NCBI RefSeq assembly: GCF_964204645.1
Contig: NC_134032.1
Location: forward strand, 14,442,275 to 14,502,274
Length of the DNA: 60,000 nt
Direction of reading: 5' to 3'
Source of the DNA: Tubulanus polymorphus
Taxonomy: Eukaryota; Nemertea; Palaeonemertea; Tubulaniformes; Tubulanidae
Positions 23,297 to 36,579 of the stretch are shown here, piece after piece (positions within the stretch are counted from its first letter, which is position 1; every line of letters begins with the position of its first letter). The position numbers were made by a program, and so were the translations under genes. Below the pieces are notes generated by a model. It ran no database searches and was not told the DNA's origin. It saw only the letters and a program-made list of their open reading frames with translations.

Positions 23297-25621
23297 GTAC
23301 GCACCTTTTTATTTCATATTTCATTAATCTGTTGCTTGCCTACGAGGTATGCTATACGGTAGCCATCTTTGATATTCATAAAAATCTAATTCTGCGTTTA
23401 ATGCTATATGGTAGCCATCTCCAAAAATATCTAATTCTGCTTATTAATGCCTGTTTGGCATATAGCTTTGTGAAGTAATCTTCGAACATGCATCAAGTTC
23501 TCAGTTGCTCTATTGCGGCCGTATTTCAAATCATGAAAAGTCTAATTCCTTCTTTATAGCTCTATTGTGGCCATCTTTAAAATTCGTGGAAATATAGCTC
23601 TATTGCAGCCATCTTTAAAATCTTTCAAAACAAAATACAAGCTGTACACAAAACAGACCAGCCCCTCGGTACGTAGCTCTATGGCAGCCATCTTTAAATT
23701 TGGAAGTTATTTCTTGATGCGCTCGTGCGAATTCCTCGTTAGTTTCATCTTCACCGCCGACGCCGTCGTTACGGGCGATAACAACCGTTCATTGTTGTCG
23801 GAACGAATGAACGATGTAAAATATGAAATTTGAAATATCCGTCCGACCGTTCTCTGCTCTCAGGTGAAAAATTCCAAACAGACATGTTTACTCCGGACTG
23901 ACCGCTCCAATGGCTTCTCAGCCGGACGGAAAGTTAATTATTTAGTTAAGGATCGGTCTTGTCGGACCGACGCATATTTTATGAACTAATAATATGTTTA
24001 TATGTGTTAGTATTTGATGGATGATTGATTGTATTTGGTCAGCCATATAATTACCACCTTTAAACACCTGTCTCACTCCCCCTCCCTCCCTCCCCAGCAC
24101 CCTCCTCCCCGCCGCCTATCATCTTTACTGTTTTTATGAAGTCTTTGGAGTTTTTCGTGGAAGTTTTGACATTTCTTATGTTTTTGAGATTTAATTCAAA
24201 TAAAAAAAAGTCTCACAATAGAAATTGATGCGATAAGATTTTCGAAGGTTTTTTTTAGAATTGAAATTGACAATATTTCAGCTATTGACTAACGACAATC
24301 CTCGAATATAACGAAACAATGAGAGATTTTTGAGAACTATTTCGACTTGTTCACAACTATTTGACTTTAGTTTTCAACGAATGAAATTCGACTGTTTTCT
24401 AAGTTTTAATCGTTAACTTCTTCAATCTATTTCCAAGTCTTATATATGTTGTTCACAAAGACAGGGTCTAACCTCTGAGCTTATATATATGTATAACGGG
24501 TTAGAACTTGTTTCATTATCAGTGACGATCTGTTTGCCAAAAAGTCTAGGGCTAGGTTCCTCTGTACTTCAACCGATCGGGTATGTTTTTATCTGTTAGT
24601 ACTGACAGGTAGTAAATGCACTATTTCATTGTCTGGCAAAATATTAGACAAATATCGTTTTCATATCGCGTTGTTTAAAGTCCATTTTAGCCGCGAGGTT
24701 GGAATTTGTTTGTCGGACGAGATCTCCCGGTTTTAAACTAATATTTGTTATCTTCTCCCGAAAAGAGATATCAATAACTCGCGCGATATCATCGATGATA
24801 TCTCAAAATGTAAGACACGATATATCGCGCATGTTTAAACTCGGCCGGTCGACGGTCAGTTCGAGATAATCGTTTTTCTCGACGATGTCGGACTTCGATA
24901 CGACGACTTTTACTTTTTATCGTCGATAACCTTTTTATGAACCGAACGCGCGAGATTTTTCGAAAACCACGACGACGAGAATAGATTTAAATTATTGAAC
25001 TTTTCGAAAGCGTCGTCGAAAGTTTAACGTCCGATGATAGCGACGGAAAACCGATAAATCGGGAGCTGAGTAACTACTAGCGCGGGGTGGCGCCACTTAC
25101 CTGAAAAACCCAGGAAAACTCGGGTAGCGGATTTTCTGCGTTGGATTAAGACCGCACGCGTGGCGACAGTGAGACTAGTCTCACGACGGTCTCGTGGCTG
25201 CTGGGTTCATCACGTACGCGCTACACGGAGACACAGAACTGCAGAGCCGCGAATTGCTTGAAAGTTTTGTACTTTTAAAAATCGAATAGACGTTTGTGGT
25301 CCTATTGTCGTCCTCGGTTCCTTGTCAATAATAACAATCGCTTCTTCATCCTTTATTCCGTTTTTGAAAAACGTATTTGAAAATATTTTTGAAATGGTCA
25401 ATGACTTGTACTTTAAGTATTTCAACTCTTGTCCGCCGATTGATTGATGGCAGCCGTGAGATTTTGTGGTCATTTTTCTCGAGTCTTAGATCGCGCGAGC
25501 TTTAAGAATCTTTCTTTCTTAGAGAAATTATTTTTGAACAATCTTGATTCAAATTAAGATACGAAGAATAAACTTCATTTTGAAATTTACGAATATACAA
25601 AAAATTGATATATGAAATATG

Positions 25622-25632
25622 ATATATATATG

Positions 25633-25682
<50 letters not shown>
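25622..25682 (+). repeat. (TA)n microsatellite with TG interruptions
   Basis: AT run within a small direct duplication: the AGCTTTAAGAATCTTTCTT segment near 25499 reappears near 25714, so about 215 bp is duplicated around it. Confidence 0.9.
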
Positions 25683-27589
25683 CATAAATCCGTATTTTTT
25701 CTTGAAGTGTCAATCGCGAGCTTTAAGAATCTTTCTTAGAGAAATTATCTTTAAACAAACTTGATTCAAATCAAAATATGAAGATAAACTACATTTTGAA
25801 ATTTTTCGAAAAAAATTGCTGTATGAAATATATGTATACATGTTTTTTTACAAATCCGTATTTTTTCCTGAAGCCTCAAGTATATTATTTAATTTTTGAG
25901 ATTTATGAGATTGATATATCCGTGGTCTCCGATATCTCGTTAGAAGATCGATATTTTGTGTGTGGCATGTGTTGAACTGATGATCCAATGACTAAACAGT
26001 TTATTGAATGTACTTTAAGATTTGAGAACTAAGCAGATGGTTCTCTCTCTCTTCCGTCCACTCATCGAGTTCAATTGTATTTTATTTAATTTTGATTGAA
26101 TATGAAAAATTCTCCGTGGCCAGCCGGTCGGCCGGTGCTCCGCCGTCCGGACGTCGTGGTCAGTTCAAACTCGCGACAATAGAAAAATCTGTCACGTTCC
26201 CAAAGCAGATGTTTCCTTCTCAATTCTAGAAAATCTTTTATTTATTTTTATCTATTGTGAATTTAACGAATTTTTGGCGTCAATTTTTCAAAATTTCACC
26301 ATCTGTTGTTGTTGTTGTCGTCGGTGGTGCTATTGGTCATGTGACCTGTCCATCAGCCCGTATCTCGGCACCGGTGCTACTGCTGCCCGTAATGCCCGCT
26401 TTTTAACAAACATTAGAGAAAAATTTTTAGAGAAAAATTTTTAAACTAATCTTTTAAAATTTTGTCTTGCGATCCAAGGAGTAAGAATTAACGGCATTTT
26501 CTGTTCTCAACTCGAGACTAAGTTGGAGGAGCCAGTAGCTAGCATAGCCCTTTAAGTTTGGTTTAGTCCTATAACCAATCAGCCAGCTTTGGAACTGGAC
26601 CTGGTTCAACGGTTCGTGGTGAAAAAGGAAAATTCGCAGCATTAAAAAGTGTTAAAGTTGGCGAAGCCGATAAAGATTCAAGATTTGCTACGGTTTTGGA
26701 CTGAGGTGAAAGGAGTCGGCCTCCACTAAAAGAAGTAAATATCAATACTAGATTTTTTTTATATAACGAAGACCTTTAAACCGAACCCATTATTGACCAA
26801 ATACGGGTTTGTTTTTTCTTAAAACGAAATATCAAAGACACCGACGTCTTCAAGAGGAAAATCTCGTGTTTTTTCCTTTCGTTTTGAAATATCACTTTTC
26901 ATCTCTCGCGATCGATTGAAATCTCGGAAAACATCTCGACACGGTGAAAACGATATTTTCGAAATCGGTTTTTGATGTTTTTTCCGTACGTTGTCTCCGG
27001 GCGTAATTCGTTAAACAACGAATTTCAATCTCGTCTGAACGAGACGCGCGATCGCTACGGCGACGGACGACGTTAAAAAACGACGAACGCGGAAAAAATC
27101 GTCGTTCGACTCTCGTCGTCGTGTTTTTGCTTCGATGAAAAGAAACGGAAAGTTTATTCTGTCATTGATCGACGGTGAGACTATAATACGCTCGCATCGC
27201 CGTGACGACATCGAAAAACATGTTCACCATTTTTGAGAGTGATGTTCTCGACATGAAATTGCTTTCAGAAATTTGATATTTCGCCCGCAGCAGGTAAAGA
27301 GTAAGTAATCAATGTTCGGAATCCATTTCTCGAGTGCGTGCACGCGCGCCACGCCGGGACTTTCTCTCCGCACTTTTTCTAAACGTCGTCGTCGCGATGT
27401 TCGGTTTTTATTTGCGACGATAAAACGGTTTTTATTCGAACGTGCGGCGTTTAAATGTTTCATTTTGACGCGGTCGATGACAATACAGGTTTGAGGAATA
27501 GAAGATGGCTGTTTCCTGAAACAGTTCTAGATATTGCTCTCCCCTACCTCTCTCCCTCTCTCCCGTCTCCCTCTATCTTTCGCCCTCTC

Positions 27590-28055
27590 GCTGTGATTGG
27601 TCAGTTTAAACCAGTTACCCTCATCGCAAATAACATCCCAAATAAACTTCTCTTGCTCCTCTCTTACTTTCATTCACGTACTTTCTCCGTTCTCTCCCTC
27701 TCCCCTCTTCCCTCTCCCCTCTCTCCCTCTCCCTCTCTCCCTCTCCCCTCTCCCTCTCTCCCTTTCTCCCTCTCTCCCTTTCTCCCCCTCTCCCTCTCCC
27801 CCCCTCTCCCTCTCCCCTCTCTCTCTCCCTCCCTCTCTCCCTCTCCCTCCCTCTCTCCCTCTCCCTCCCCTCTCCCTTTCTCCCTCTCTCCCTCTCCCCT
27901 CTCTCCCTCTCCCTCTCTCCCTTTCTCCCTATCCCTCTCTCCCTCTCTCCCTCTCTCCCTCTCTCCCCCTCTCCCTCTCCCCTCTCCCCTCTCCCTTTCT
28001 CCCTATCTCCCTCTCCCTATCTCCCTCTCCCCCTCTCCCCACTCCCTCTCTTCCT
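27590..28055 (+). repeat. dispersed repeat copy 1: 106-bp head plus long pyrimidine tail
   Basis: A 106-bp head (27590-27695, from GCTGTGATTGGTCAGTTTAA to TTCTCCGTTCTCT) is followed by about 360 bp of CCCTCT-type repeat. The head has only about three differences from the one at 41801-41905. In both loci it runs directly into a pyrimidine tract on the same strand. Confidence 0.85.
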
Positions 28056-28479
28056 ACTATATACTAAAGTGTTAATTTGCGAATTCCTTGATTTTCATCC
28101 AATTGCGTTTTCTCAGAATTTCTCGCTGTTATTTCTCCAAACAATCTTCGCACGTACGCGTGTTACCCGTATAAGGATTCAGTTGCGTCTGTATTTATGA
28201 ATTCAATTCGGGTGAAATCAATTAATCTATTTCAACATAATTCACTACGGAAGCAAAAACCGAAATGTTTTTTGACCCAAGATTGAAAGTATAATCGCGT
28301 TTTGCGGACGAACAAGGAATTTAGAGAAGGACATATCTGTATCTGTGAAAACAATGAAATGAGAATTGTGTTTTACACTACTGTATGGGCCACGGAATAA
28401 CAAAGGATTTACTTGATAAACAATGAAGTCTTGACATCAAACATCAAAGCCTAACAAACAACAATAAAACCCTGACTCG

Positions 28480-28625
28480 ATAATTAACGACCTAATTAAT
28501 AAATTACTCATCTTGTCTCTATTGTTATAGGCTGTTCTCATTGCAGGTGTCAGTCATTTCGCTTGAAGTTAATTAGGTATATTTACTAATTGATGTGCTT
28601 CTGTGTTATTGGGATCGGTTTTTGG
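28480..28625. promoter_or_regulatory. candidate enhancer: TAATTA cluster
   Basis: A non-repetitive block with several TAATTA/TTAATTAG homeodomain-type cores, a SOX-type CTATTGTT and an E-box CAGGTG. Inferred from motif density only. Confidence 0.25.
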
Positions 28626-29375
28626 CACCGCAAACTTGGATCCGGAATCACGAAAAAGCTTTAAACTTAAGACGGTTCAGAATTCTTTTATACATCGAAA
28701 ACATAAAGTTACAGATAGCAATTAAACGAAACTTTTAGGTTAATCTTTTTCACAAAAACCAAACCCTCACAGCTACCGGTATGACTGTGTCCAGTTTCAT
28801 GAAAAGTTAAAGCTTAAAATGGTTAATTTATGAGTTGTTGTCCTCATTAAAAACAAGAAGCAATCGGTGAAAGAAATGCAAACAAATTTAAAAGACTGAA
28901 AACGATATTTATTTATTAAATCAAAAATTCGACGATACAAAGTTTGAGACGAACAAAACGTACTTATGAATTACGAACAGTTTCTCATGATGAAAATATC
29001 ATTGATAAACACGAGTTTTTAGGTGTGGCGGTTGTTCGATGATTGGAAGTGAAAAGTTCACGTACCACCCACGCAAACCCCCCCCCCCCCTCTCTCTCTC
29101 GATCGCGATCTTTATATTTTCATAGAATTCTTTATTATTTACGATTGAGTCATTTTAACTAACTTACATTATCAACAGTAAGTTCACCTGACCTTCACCC
29201 CCCTGGTAGGTCGTGGTACTCATTTGGTTTTTGGCAACACTTATGGTCAACAACCCGATAGTTGTACTCATTGTATATATTTATTGCGCAGTGCAATGCT
29301 ATTTTTTTCCCATAGGGAGCTTAGTTTTATTCCCAAGTACAAACAGCAAGAAGAGTCTTACATAAAAATAGCCTC

Positions 29376-29417
29376 ACACCTGACGATGATCTCTAGGGTG
29401 AGATCGAAACGTCGTGT
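29376..29417 (+). ncRNA. single hammerhead-ribozyme-like motif
   Basis: Order of elements: ACAC (29376-29379), CTGACGA (29380-29386), T, GATCTC, loop TAGGGT, GAGATC, GAAA (29406-29409), CGTC, GTGT (29414-29417). Stem I is ACAC/GTGT and stem II is GATCTC/GAGATC, both perfect. The cleavage triplet would be GTC, the commonest one. Stem III is only CG, so activity would probably need a dimer or tandem copy. Architecture and spacing match the 13.5-13.9 kb array while the stem sequences differ, which argues for conserved RNA structure. It may be the end of a degraded retroelement. Confidence 0.5.
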
Positions 29418-30124
29418 CTTTTAAATATTTTAGATTTGATAAATAAATTCTGGTTTTTAAATTCTTTTAATCTGTAAATAGTGGGATTTTATTTTATTAT
29501 CCGTTCACCGCGTTTGAGTGTGGTCATCGTTCTATCAAATAGCCTCTTATATGATTCTTTCATCAGATAAGTCATCGCACTACTGAAATTGTATCCACTT
29601 TCTCAAGATCACATTTCGTATTTCCAACTTCTTTTAAGCTCGAGTCATCGTCAAAACGATCGATGTTGCCACCTCCGAAAAGTTTTGGATTTTGTATATT
29701 TTTTTTAATTTCTTGACTGTCGTCGTAAAAAGGACTCTCACCATCCCCAAAAATTTCCATGGGCGCAATTCAATAATCGAAAACCAACTAAAAGTGATGC
29801 AGTTTTTTTCGGGCCCGATGTACTTTTAAGAATTCTATTTCATCTGTTATATCTCTCTCTCGCCGGGAAGAGAGCCAGCGAGCGTTGAGTATGATTGTGG
29901 AGATGTATATGTCGTAAACAAGTTTTCCTTCATCACAGATGGAATAAGTTTCATTCATGCCTAACTGTCGAATTCCGATTGGTCGATGAGTCATACTAAG
30001 CCCCACCCACTTTCCATTCAGCTTTGTCCCTGGTTGTTTTGTTGTTGGAATGTTTTAGTTCGATTTTTTGCCACGCGGTGGCTCTGCTCGTATTTTTAGC
30101 AGAACACACACGGTTGGTGTTATT

Positions 30125-30460
30125 CATTACTAGTTGAGACAGTAGTGACTCGATCACGCTCAGCGCGAGCCTCTCTCTCTCACTCACTCTCTCACGCCGA
30201 TAGATAAAAAGAGACAATCGATATTTCTACTATCTCCTCTCACGGATTCTGGTTTGCGCGTTGAATGAGAAAGAAAAATCATCGGAGTTTGGGAAAGATT
30301 TTTTCACGTCGTTGAAAGTAAGAAAGTGAACTTTTGCAGTTGTTATTCGAGCAGCACAATTTGATGCCGTGGAATTCGAAACTTTCCGAAACGAGAAGAA
30401 CGAGGACTTTGTTTTACGTTGATTGCCGTGTCGATTGAAGTTACGAAAATTGCGGTCGCA
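30125..30460 (+). promoter_or_regulatory. candidate internal promoter and leader for the short hb form
   Basis: Upstream of the alternative ATG lie a CT-rich run (30170-30195), a TATA-like GATAAAAAG near 30203-30211, and then CpG-bearing leader sequence. The 24-codon upstream ORF at 30364-30438 could restrain translation. Fly hunchback also uses two promoters with different first exons. That is an analogy and not proof of the same arrangement here. Confidence 0.4.
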
Positions 30461-30677
30461 ATGGTGTGTTATCAATGGACCGGCTCATCGCCGGGCAACA
30501 ACAACAATACAGGTGGCAACGATACGGGCCCGACGACGATGATCACCGATCCAGTGGACGATTGCTCGTCCCCGCTCAGCGGTCCGGCTCCGTCGACCTC
30601 CGATCACAGCGAGGATGACAGCAATGCTAAACTTCACGAAGTCCAGTCCGAGTCCGGCTCGGAAATGTCGGACGACG
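30461..30677 (+). CDS. hb: alternative first coding exon of hb inside intron 1
   Basis: An open frame starts at the ATG at 30461 (MVCYQWTG) and encodes 72 whole codons. It is Gly/Asn/Thr-rich first and acidic/Ser-rich later, ending in GSEMSDDG. It runs into a strong donor, gtaagaaa, at 30678. It ends after one base of a codon, the same phase as main exon 1, so it joins exon 49374 in frame to give SDDG-TSKF. CpG-rich third positions resemble the proven exons and differ from the surrounding intron. The product would lack residues 1-504 of the long form and the two cysteines of finger 1, while keeping fingers 2-9. A leader ORF of 24 codons (30364-30438) precedes it out of frame. A possible acceptor CTTTTGCAG at 30339 means it could also be spliced from a further upstream leader. 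Confidence 0.7.
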
Positions 30678-30954
30678 GTAAGAAATTCTTAATTCATTTA
30701 TGAAAACGATCGAGATTGATTTTTTTTTTCTTGGAAACTTTTTTTTCAAAATTTTCGTCTTCAGAAAATTATTTCTCGTATCAGTCACCGTTAGTTAACC
30801 TGTCCTCGATATCGGACGCGTTATCATTTTGGAAGGTTTTTCTTATCTTTTTTATCTTATCATTGGAAAGTTTATTAATTGTCCTATATCTACCAACACA
30901 TACTCAAATAATCTAACCCAGGGCTGATCAACTCAAAGATTCCATTGTCACAAA

Positions 30955-31035
30955 TATTTTTAATTATCCCCTAGTCTCCGATTAGTTATGCGCATAATTA
31001 ATGAATCGGTCATTCAGCTAGCTGACCTAGTTATC
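30955..31035. promoter_or_regulatory. candidate enhancer: POU/homeodomain-like cluster
   Basis: TTATGCGCATAATTAATGA combines an ATGCGCAT palindrome with homeodomain cores. It lies about 300 bp after the alternative first exon donor. Confidence 0.25.
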
Positions 31036-31561
31036 AGTACCCAGAGTGGACACCCATTGTTTGAATGAACACCAGTGCCAACAATGAAGACAGTTTGATT
31101 GTAGTGTCATGACAACTATAAAATACAAGTCAAAGCAAAGAGAGACCATTTGTGAAACATGTTACAAACAAATTTCACGAATTCGGTCTATAAAATAGAT
31201 CTTACAATTTATATCGCAAACAAGTGATACAGAAAAAAAAAACATATTATAGTCAGGGTTTGTAAGTGTGGAGTTAAATTTGTGAATTAAAATTGCAGAA
31301 AACACTCGGGGAGCCTGGTTTCATTTCTACAGCCATTTGTTAAACATGTATCGATGGATATATAAGTATTTACAGGCTGACGACTACGCGTGCAGCATAG
31401 TTCAATAAAGTTAATACTGTTTCAGACCGTGTTTAATCACTATAAGTATCTCGGTCAGCTATCGATTATAGACCACTGTATTGATGAAAGGAGAGAGAGA
31501 GAGTATTTTTTAAATTGATTATCTATATTGAAAAAATAAATGAAATGTAGGAATTTAAACG

Positions 31562-31812
31562 TCAGCATCCAGTTCTACAGTTGTGAGTTAGAGTTAACTC
31601 TGAACTCAGGATCCAGTTCTACAGTTGTGAGTTTAAGTTAACTCTCTGAACTCAGGATCCAGTTCTACAGTTGTGAGTTTAAGTTAACTCTCTGAACTCA
31701 GGATCCAGTTCTACAGTTGTGAGTTTAAGTCAACTCTCTGAACTCAGGATCCAGTTCTACAGTTATGAATTAGAGTTAACTCTGAACTCGGGATCTAATT
31801 CTGCAGTTGTAT
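31562..31812 (-). repeat. minisatellite family 2, inverted locus
   Basis: Five units of about 46 bp with AGGATCCAGTTCTACAGTT, the reverse complement of the 20.1-20.4 kb array. Confidence 0.92.
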
Positions 31813-32884
31813 GAGTGAATGAATAATTTCAAATTCAATGAATTAAGTCAAATCGTTCCTCAGAACTGAACAAGCAGACATTGTTACATGTAATATGTAG
31901 ATATAGCTTTCAGTAGATAGGTATATATATATATATATATAAATATACAAAATAATGTTTTCCGATTGTGATATATTGTACATTGTTAGAACATCTGTCC
32001 CAGGTGGAAAATTGTTTTTTTTTTTCATATTTTATACGACTGAATGGCCTTGGTTCGATGGCCATGCGACAGTATCATTGATATAGATGTTTTTGTAAAG
32101 TTCATTCGGGGCTGATAGACATTTCGCCCTAACCGTACTAAACATTTGGTACATCGATATTTGCTTTCCTTATTCCATTCAGCGATGTATAAAAAATAAA
32201 GAATTCTCGCAGCTTGTGTGGAATAAAAAAACTTACGTGCAACATATTGAGACGCGCTTGTTTTTCGCTATTGTAAAATTGAATTTTTAATAGCCGTTCA
32301 TTCAGTCTGACATCCGTAATAAGTATTCTATACGTCGCATGGAGAACCGTTATATTCACATCAGAGATAGCCAGTAACATCGATTGCGGATTCGCAAAAA
32401 AAAAAGATTGGCTTCTGCAACATATTGAGGTTTTTACTATTGTAGAATAAAATTTTTATACCTCTGCGAAAACCTTTGTATTCATATCAGAAAATCACAA
32501 GACTCGTGAATCTTTTGCTCCTGATTGGAGACCCGTGGCACTTCTGAACAGGGCAGCAGGTGCCTGTATCATGATGACATATGGCCAGTTTGACCATTGC
32601 CGGACAATGGTCATTCATTTTTTACTGACCAGCAGATGTAGCATCTCATTATAGCTACTTTGTTCAATCGAAGAATCTCTTTGTGCTTCATGGTCAATAC
32701 TAAAAAAAATCTAGTTTGATTTCTGTTCTGTACAGATTTTATCAACTGACCAGCGGTCAGATTTATCGGGCCACGCGCCAATAATTTGCGTCCCTATTGT
32801 AGTCCAGCTGAGCTATGCTTGTGGTCATTTTGGACACTAGGTTTTTGTTGTGAATGTTTTTTTGAGACTCAAAAAGTCTGGTGG

Positions 32885-33255
32885 TCAGTGGAGTGACAGG
32901 TGGTGACCATTAGTGATTGTTGGTCAGTACGAGGACCAGCTGACTAATTATCAGTGACCAGTGGTCAGTACAAGGACAAGCTGACTAATCATCAGTGACC
33001 AGTGGTCAGTACGAGGACCAGCTGACTGATCATCAGTGACCAGTGGTCAGTAGGGGCATCAAGTGACTGATCAGCAGTGACCGGTAATGACCAGTGGTCA
33101 GTAAGGGGACCAGGTGACTGATCAGCAATGACCGGTAATGACCAGTGGTCAGTAAGGGGACCAGGTGACTGATCAGCAATGACCGGTAATGACCAGTGGT
33201 CAGTAAGGGGACCAGGTGACTGATCAGCAATGACCGGTAATGACCAGCGGTCAGT
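32885..33255 (+). repeat. 51-bp minisatellite of GACCAGTGGTCAGTA units
   Basis: The right part has exact 51-bp spacing (CCGGTAATGACC at 33081, 33132, 33183); the left part has shorter diverged units. Each unit holds near-palindromic GACCAGTGGTC. Confidence 0.93.
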
Positions 33256-35251
33256 CATCATTAGATATTCATGAATTTTCGATGCAATTAGTGAAATTGT
33301 CACCGATGGCAACCGTGACTGTATTTTTATTATTCATCATAGTTTTCTACGAGAATGAAACCGATGTATAATGAGAGAGAGGGGGGGTGAGGGGGGTGTT
33401 ACTCCCTGGGATTATTTGTTACAGTAATTAGCTTCAGGATTATTTTCAACCTAATCAGACTTATTCGGAAGTCCGAGATTGATGAGGCGATTGTTGGCGG
33501 CGCCGACGGTAACGACGATGGGTCATTTTTCGAGGAGTAAAAGTACCTCTTCAAAAGGAACCTCTTCAAAAACTCGCCTATCTCTAAACAACACGTATTT
33601 CTAGGTGTTATAACCAGATCAAATAAACTGAATCACCTTGAGATAGTGAGAGATCGACCTTCATTCCATCTCTCTACAAGTACAAGCGACCTCTTCAGTT
33701 AAACGTCAGTTATAGAAAAAATTGCGATCGCTAAGTAATAAACGCTTGTTCATGTTTCCACGAATTTCTTTCAAAAATCGACTCGTTTCGACCATCGACC
33801 AGTCGACCAGTCGGCCGTTCATTCTATTGAAATTAAACGAACTGAATTACACGTTTGAAACGATTATTTTTCGAGAGTTTCAATAATAGACCGCACCGTG
33901 CGCCCAGTGACCAGATGTCACCTTCCCGCGTTGATTTCGAGCTACGCTGATCAAATAAATACAATAAACACAATTTGTTTGTTTAAAAATTTAAACTCTA
34001 CTTGATATCTGTGACCATCATTCACTGATCTGATTAGAACCGCATTCATTATTCAAACTGTGGTCAGCATAATTTCAAATGCTGTGATCGTGATGTTCAG
34101 ATGCCGTAAATGAACATAATTTTCAAATGCCCCGACAGTTCGTTTCAAACTATAATTTCAGTTTTGAAAGGTTACAGTGGACAGTGCTGCTGCTACTGAT
34201 TTTCCCCGGAAAACGCTTTTTTATTTTCTTCCATATTTCAAAAAATGGTCCCGGCTACGGTTGTTCTGTCCTCATGGTTGCTTAGATTTAAGACCATCTT
34301 AGTCGTTAAAGCCGATCGAACGACTTCAAAAGACGTCTTTTGGACTTTGTTCACGCGTCCATCATGGAACTGGGTCCTGAAAATAATGCTCTGTTTCCTA
34401 AGCGAAGATGAGTTAAAACCATTAAAAATTATAAGTATATAATATATATATATAGACATTGAATGATTTTTTGACCAGTACGTGAACCCCCGGACAAAAA
34501 TGACATGAAAGATATTTACGGCAAGGTGAACTATTGTTTGAAGGCTTTATCAATCCGTTTCAAGAAGCGTTTGTTTACTGCATAAAAACTGACCATGCTT
34601 GGCAACGAGTAAAATGCGTATAATAGTAACACGTATTTGTACTTTTGGTCCTTTGAACCCGAAAACAAAAAAAAACAAAGCAAATTTTTGTTTATGCATC
34701 GAAGTTTTAAAAGGTGCTATTTTCGTATTGTCGACGCGGTTCGGTACACGGACGGGCAGTGAATTACTGAAAAAACAACCGTCCGCACATGACCGCACAC
34801 GAGCGTGTACTTTGGTCAACAATCGACCGACCAGTAATTTATATACACGTATATATATATATATACACGTATAATGACCAATTCATAGATTTTCTGCTTT
34901 TGTGTTGAAGAATTTTTACAGGACTCATTTCGTATTGAGTGCAATTTATTTGCACAATGGATATTTTATTTTCCGAGCGAGCGGGCGGGTAGCGCAGGTC
35001 CAGTTTTGTTATGTATGAACAGGTCAATATCCGTGTATGTACATGTATTTACCGGTGTTTGTTTATTGGCTGTTTTTACTTGTACACAGCGAGGGAGTGA
35101 GAGAGAGAGGGAGAGAGGGGAAAAGGGCTTTCATTAATTTGAGTCGTCGTGTCGATATTTTTACATAAAACGAAGTTCACTTCGAATTCACTGGTTCACT
35201 AGCAGTTCAATAACGTGATAGTAAAAATATCTTTAAGAAAAATAAATAATT

Positions 35252-35257
<6 letters not shown>

Positions 35258-35339
<82 letters not shown>
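35258..35339 (+). repeat. (TA)n microsatellite
   Basis: About 40 AT units with one TT break near the end. Confidence 0.97.
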
Positions 35340-35667
35340 GCCTCTTTTCCCGTGCAGAGAGAAGTTCATATTCAGTAGTTCAAAAAGCTGATATTGATTT
35401 CTTGAATTTAATCTTCATTCTCGGGAGAATTAGAAATTCTATCGATCTCAATGAAAAGCTTTGTTCCGTGAATGCTTCTGTGGCAAGTGAGTGATGTATA
35501 GTTTTGGGTGGTCAGCCGCTTTTTTTCCCCTGATGGTTTCTGTCCGTTGATGAGCGGGTTCAGCCTTGAAAAACGTGTGAAAGTACACGTAACCTTGGCT
35601 CGAGGCGTACTCTAACTAAAACTGAATGAAACGCGGTTGAGGTGGATGGGTGCAGCTTCTTTATCGA

Positions 35668-35824
35668 GAGAGACAGAGAGAGAGAGAGGGAGGGAGGGAG
35701 GGGGAGGGAGGGGAGAGGGAGGGGGAGAGGGAGGGGGAGAGGGAGGGGGAGAGAGAGGGAGAGAGAGAGGGAGAGAGAGGGAGAGAGAGGGAGAGAGAGG
35801 GAGAGAGAGGGAGAGAGAGAGAGA
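35668..35824 (+). repeat. GGGAGA/GAGA purine tract
   Basis: Purine-only on the + strand, moving from GGGAGG to GGGAGAGAGA units. Most other such tracts here are pyrimidine on the + strand. Confidence 0.95.
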
Positions 35825-36579
35825 TGTTGTAAACAGGTTTTCAACGCTTGTAAAAAGTTTCAAACTGACCTGTCTTAATCTATGTAAATAATAGCCCCGG
35901 GTAAAGAGAGATGGATGACTAGTAAAGATGGGATAGCCACAGCCAGTTAGCGGCCAGAGGCAAATAATTCGACTATATCTAGATACAAAGTACAATCTTG
36001 ATGAAACACTGTAGTTGAGTCCACACATTGTAAGGAATTAATATTAGATCCCTCGCTAGGAATGAAAAGAGTCTGAAATGTTAACTCAAGTTTATACTTC
36101 ATTTCGACATTTCTAACCAATTCCTAGCTCACTAATAGACCTCTTCACGAATACCTGAGTTACAACAAGCTGCAGGAAATCTTTTCTTTTTTTTTCCATT
36201 GTAGTATATATAAAGGTAAAGAATCCTTTATAGGGTTTGGTCAAGTTATTTCCTCTTAAGCAATCTACCAGTGTATAGATCGCTATTACATAATGTGCCT
36301 GAGTTCGAAATGCGCAACAAACTGCCAGAAAACGGCAAATCCTTTGTTCAGGAGCGAGAAAATCTAATCCATTCAGTGAATTAATGAGAATAAACTCTAA
36401 ATATTCTAGGAGAGAGAGCAGGGGGTCTTATACAATCAGGGATTAATGGGTTTTGGATTGAATGGCCTGTGAAAAAAGTCTTATGTAATATTTGCCTGTT
36501 GGATAATGCTCTTTAGCTACAGTTATAGGCCAACTGTTCACAGTTTTTGTATGTTCAGTGATGGCTGGCTCAGCTGTGG

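Noticed and set aside
32992-33312. Minus-strand frame of about 106 codons with DHWSLPVIADQSPGP repeats
   Set aside because: By-product of the 51-bp repeat, again a multiple of three.
34599-34874. 91-codon frame at 34.6 kb, considered as a captured exon
   Set aside because: No family recognised, no consistent splice context, and an overlapping minus-strand frame of equal length, so coding is not supported.
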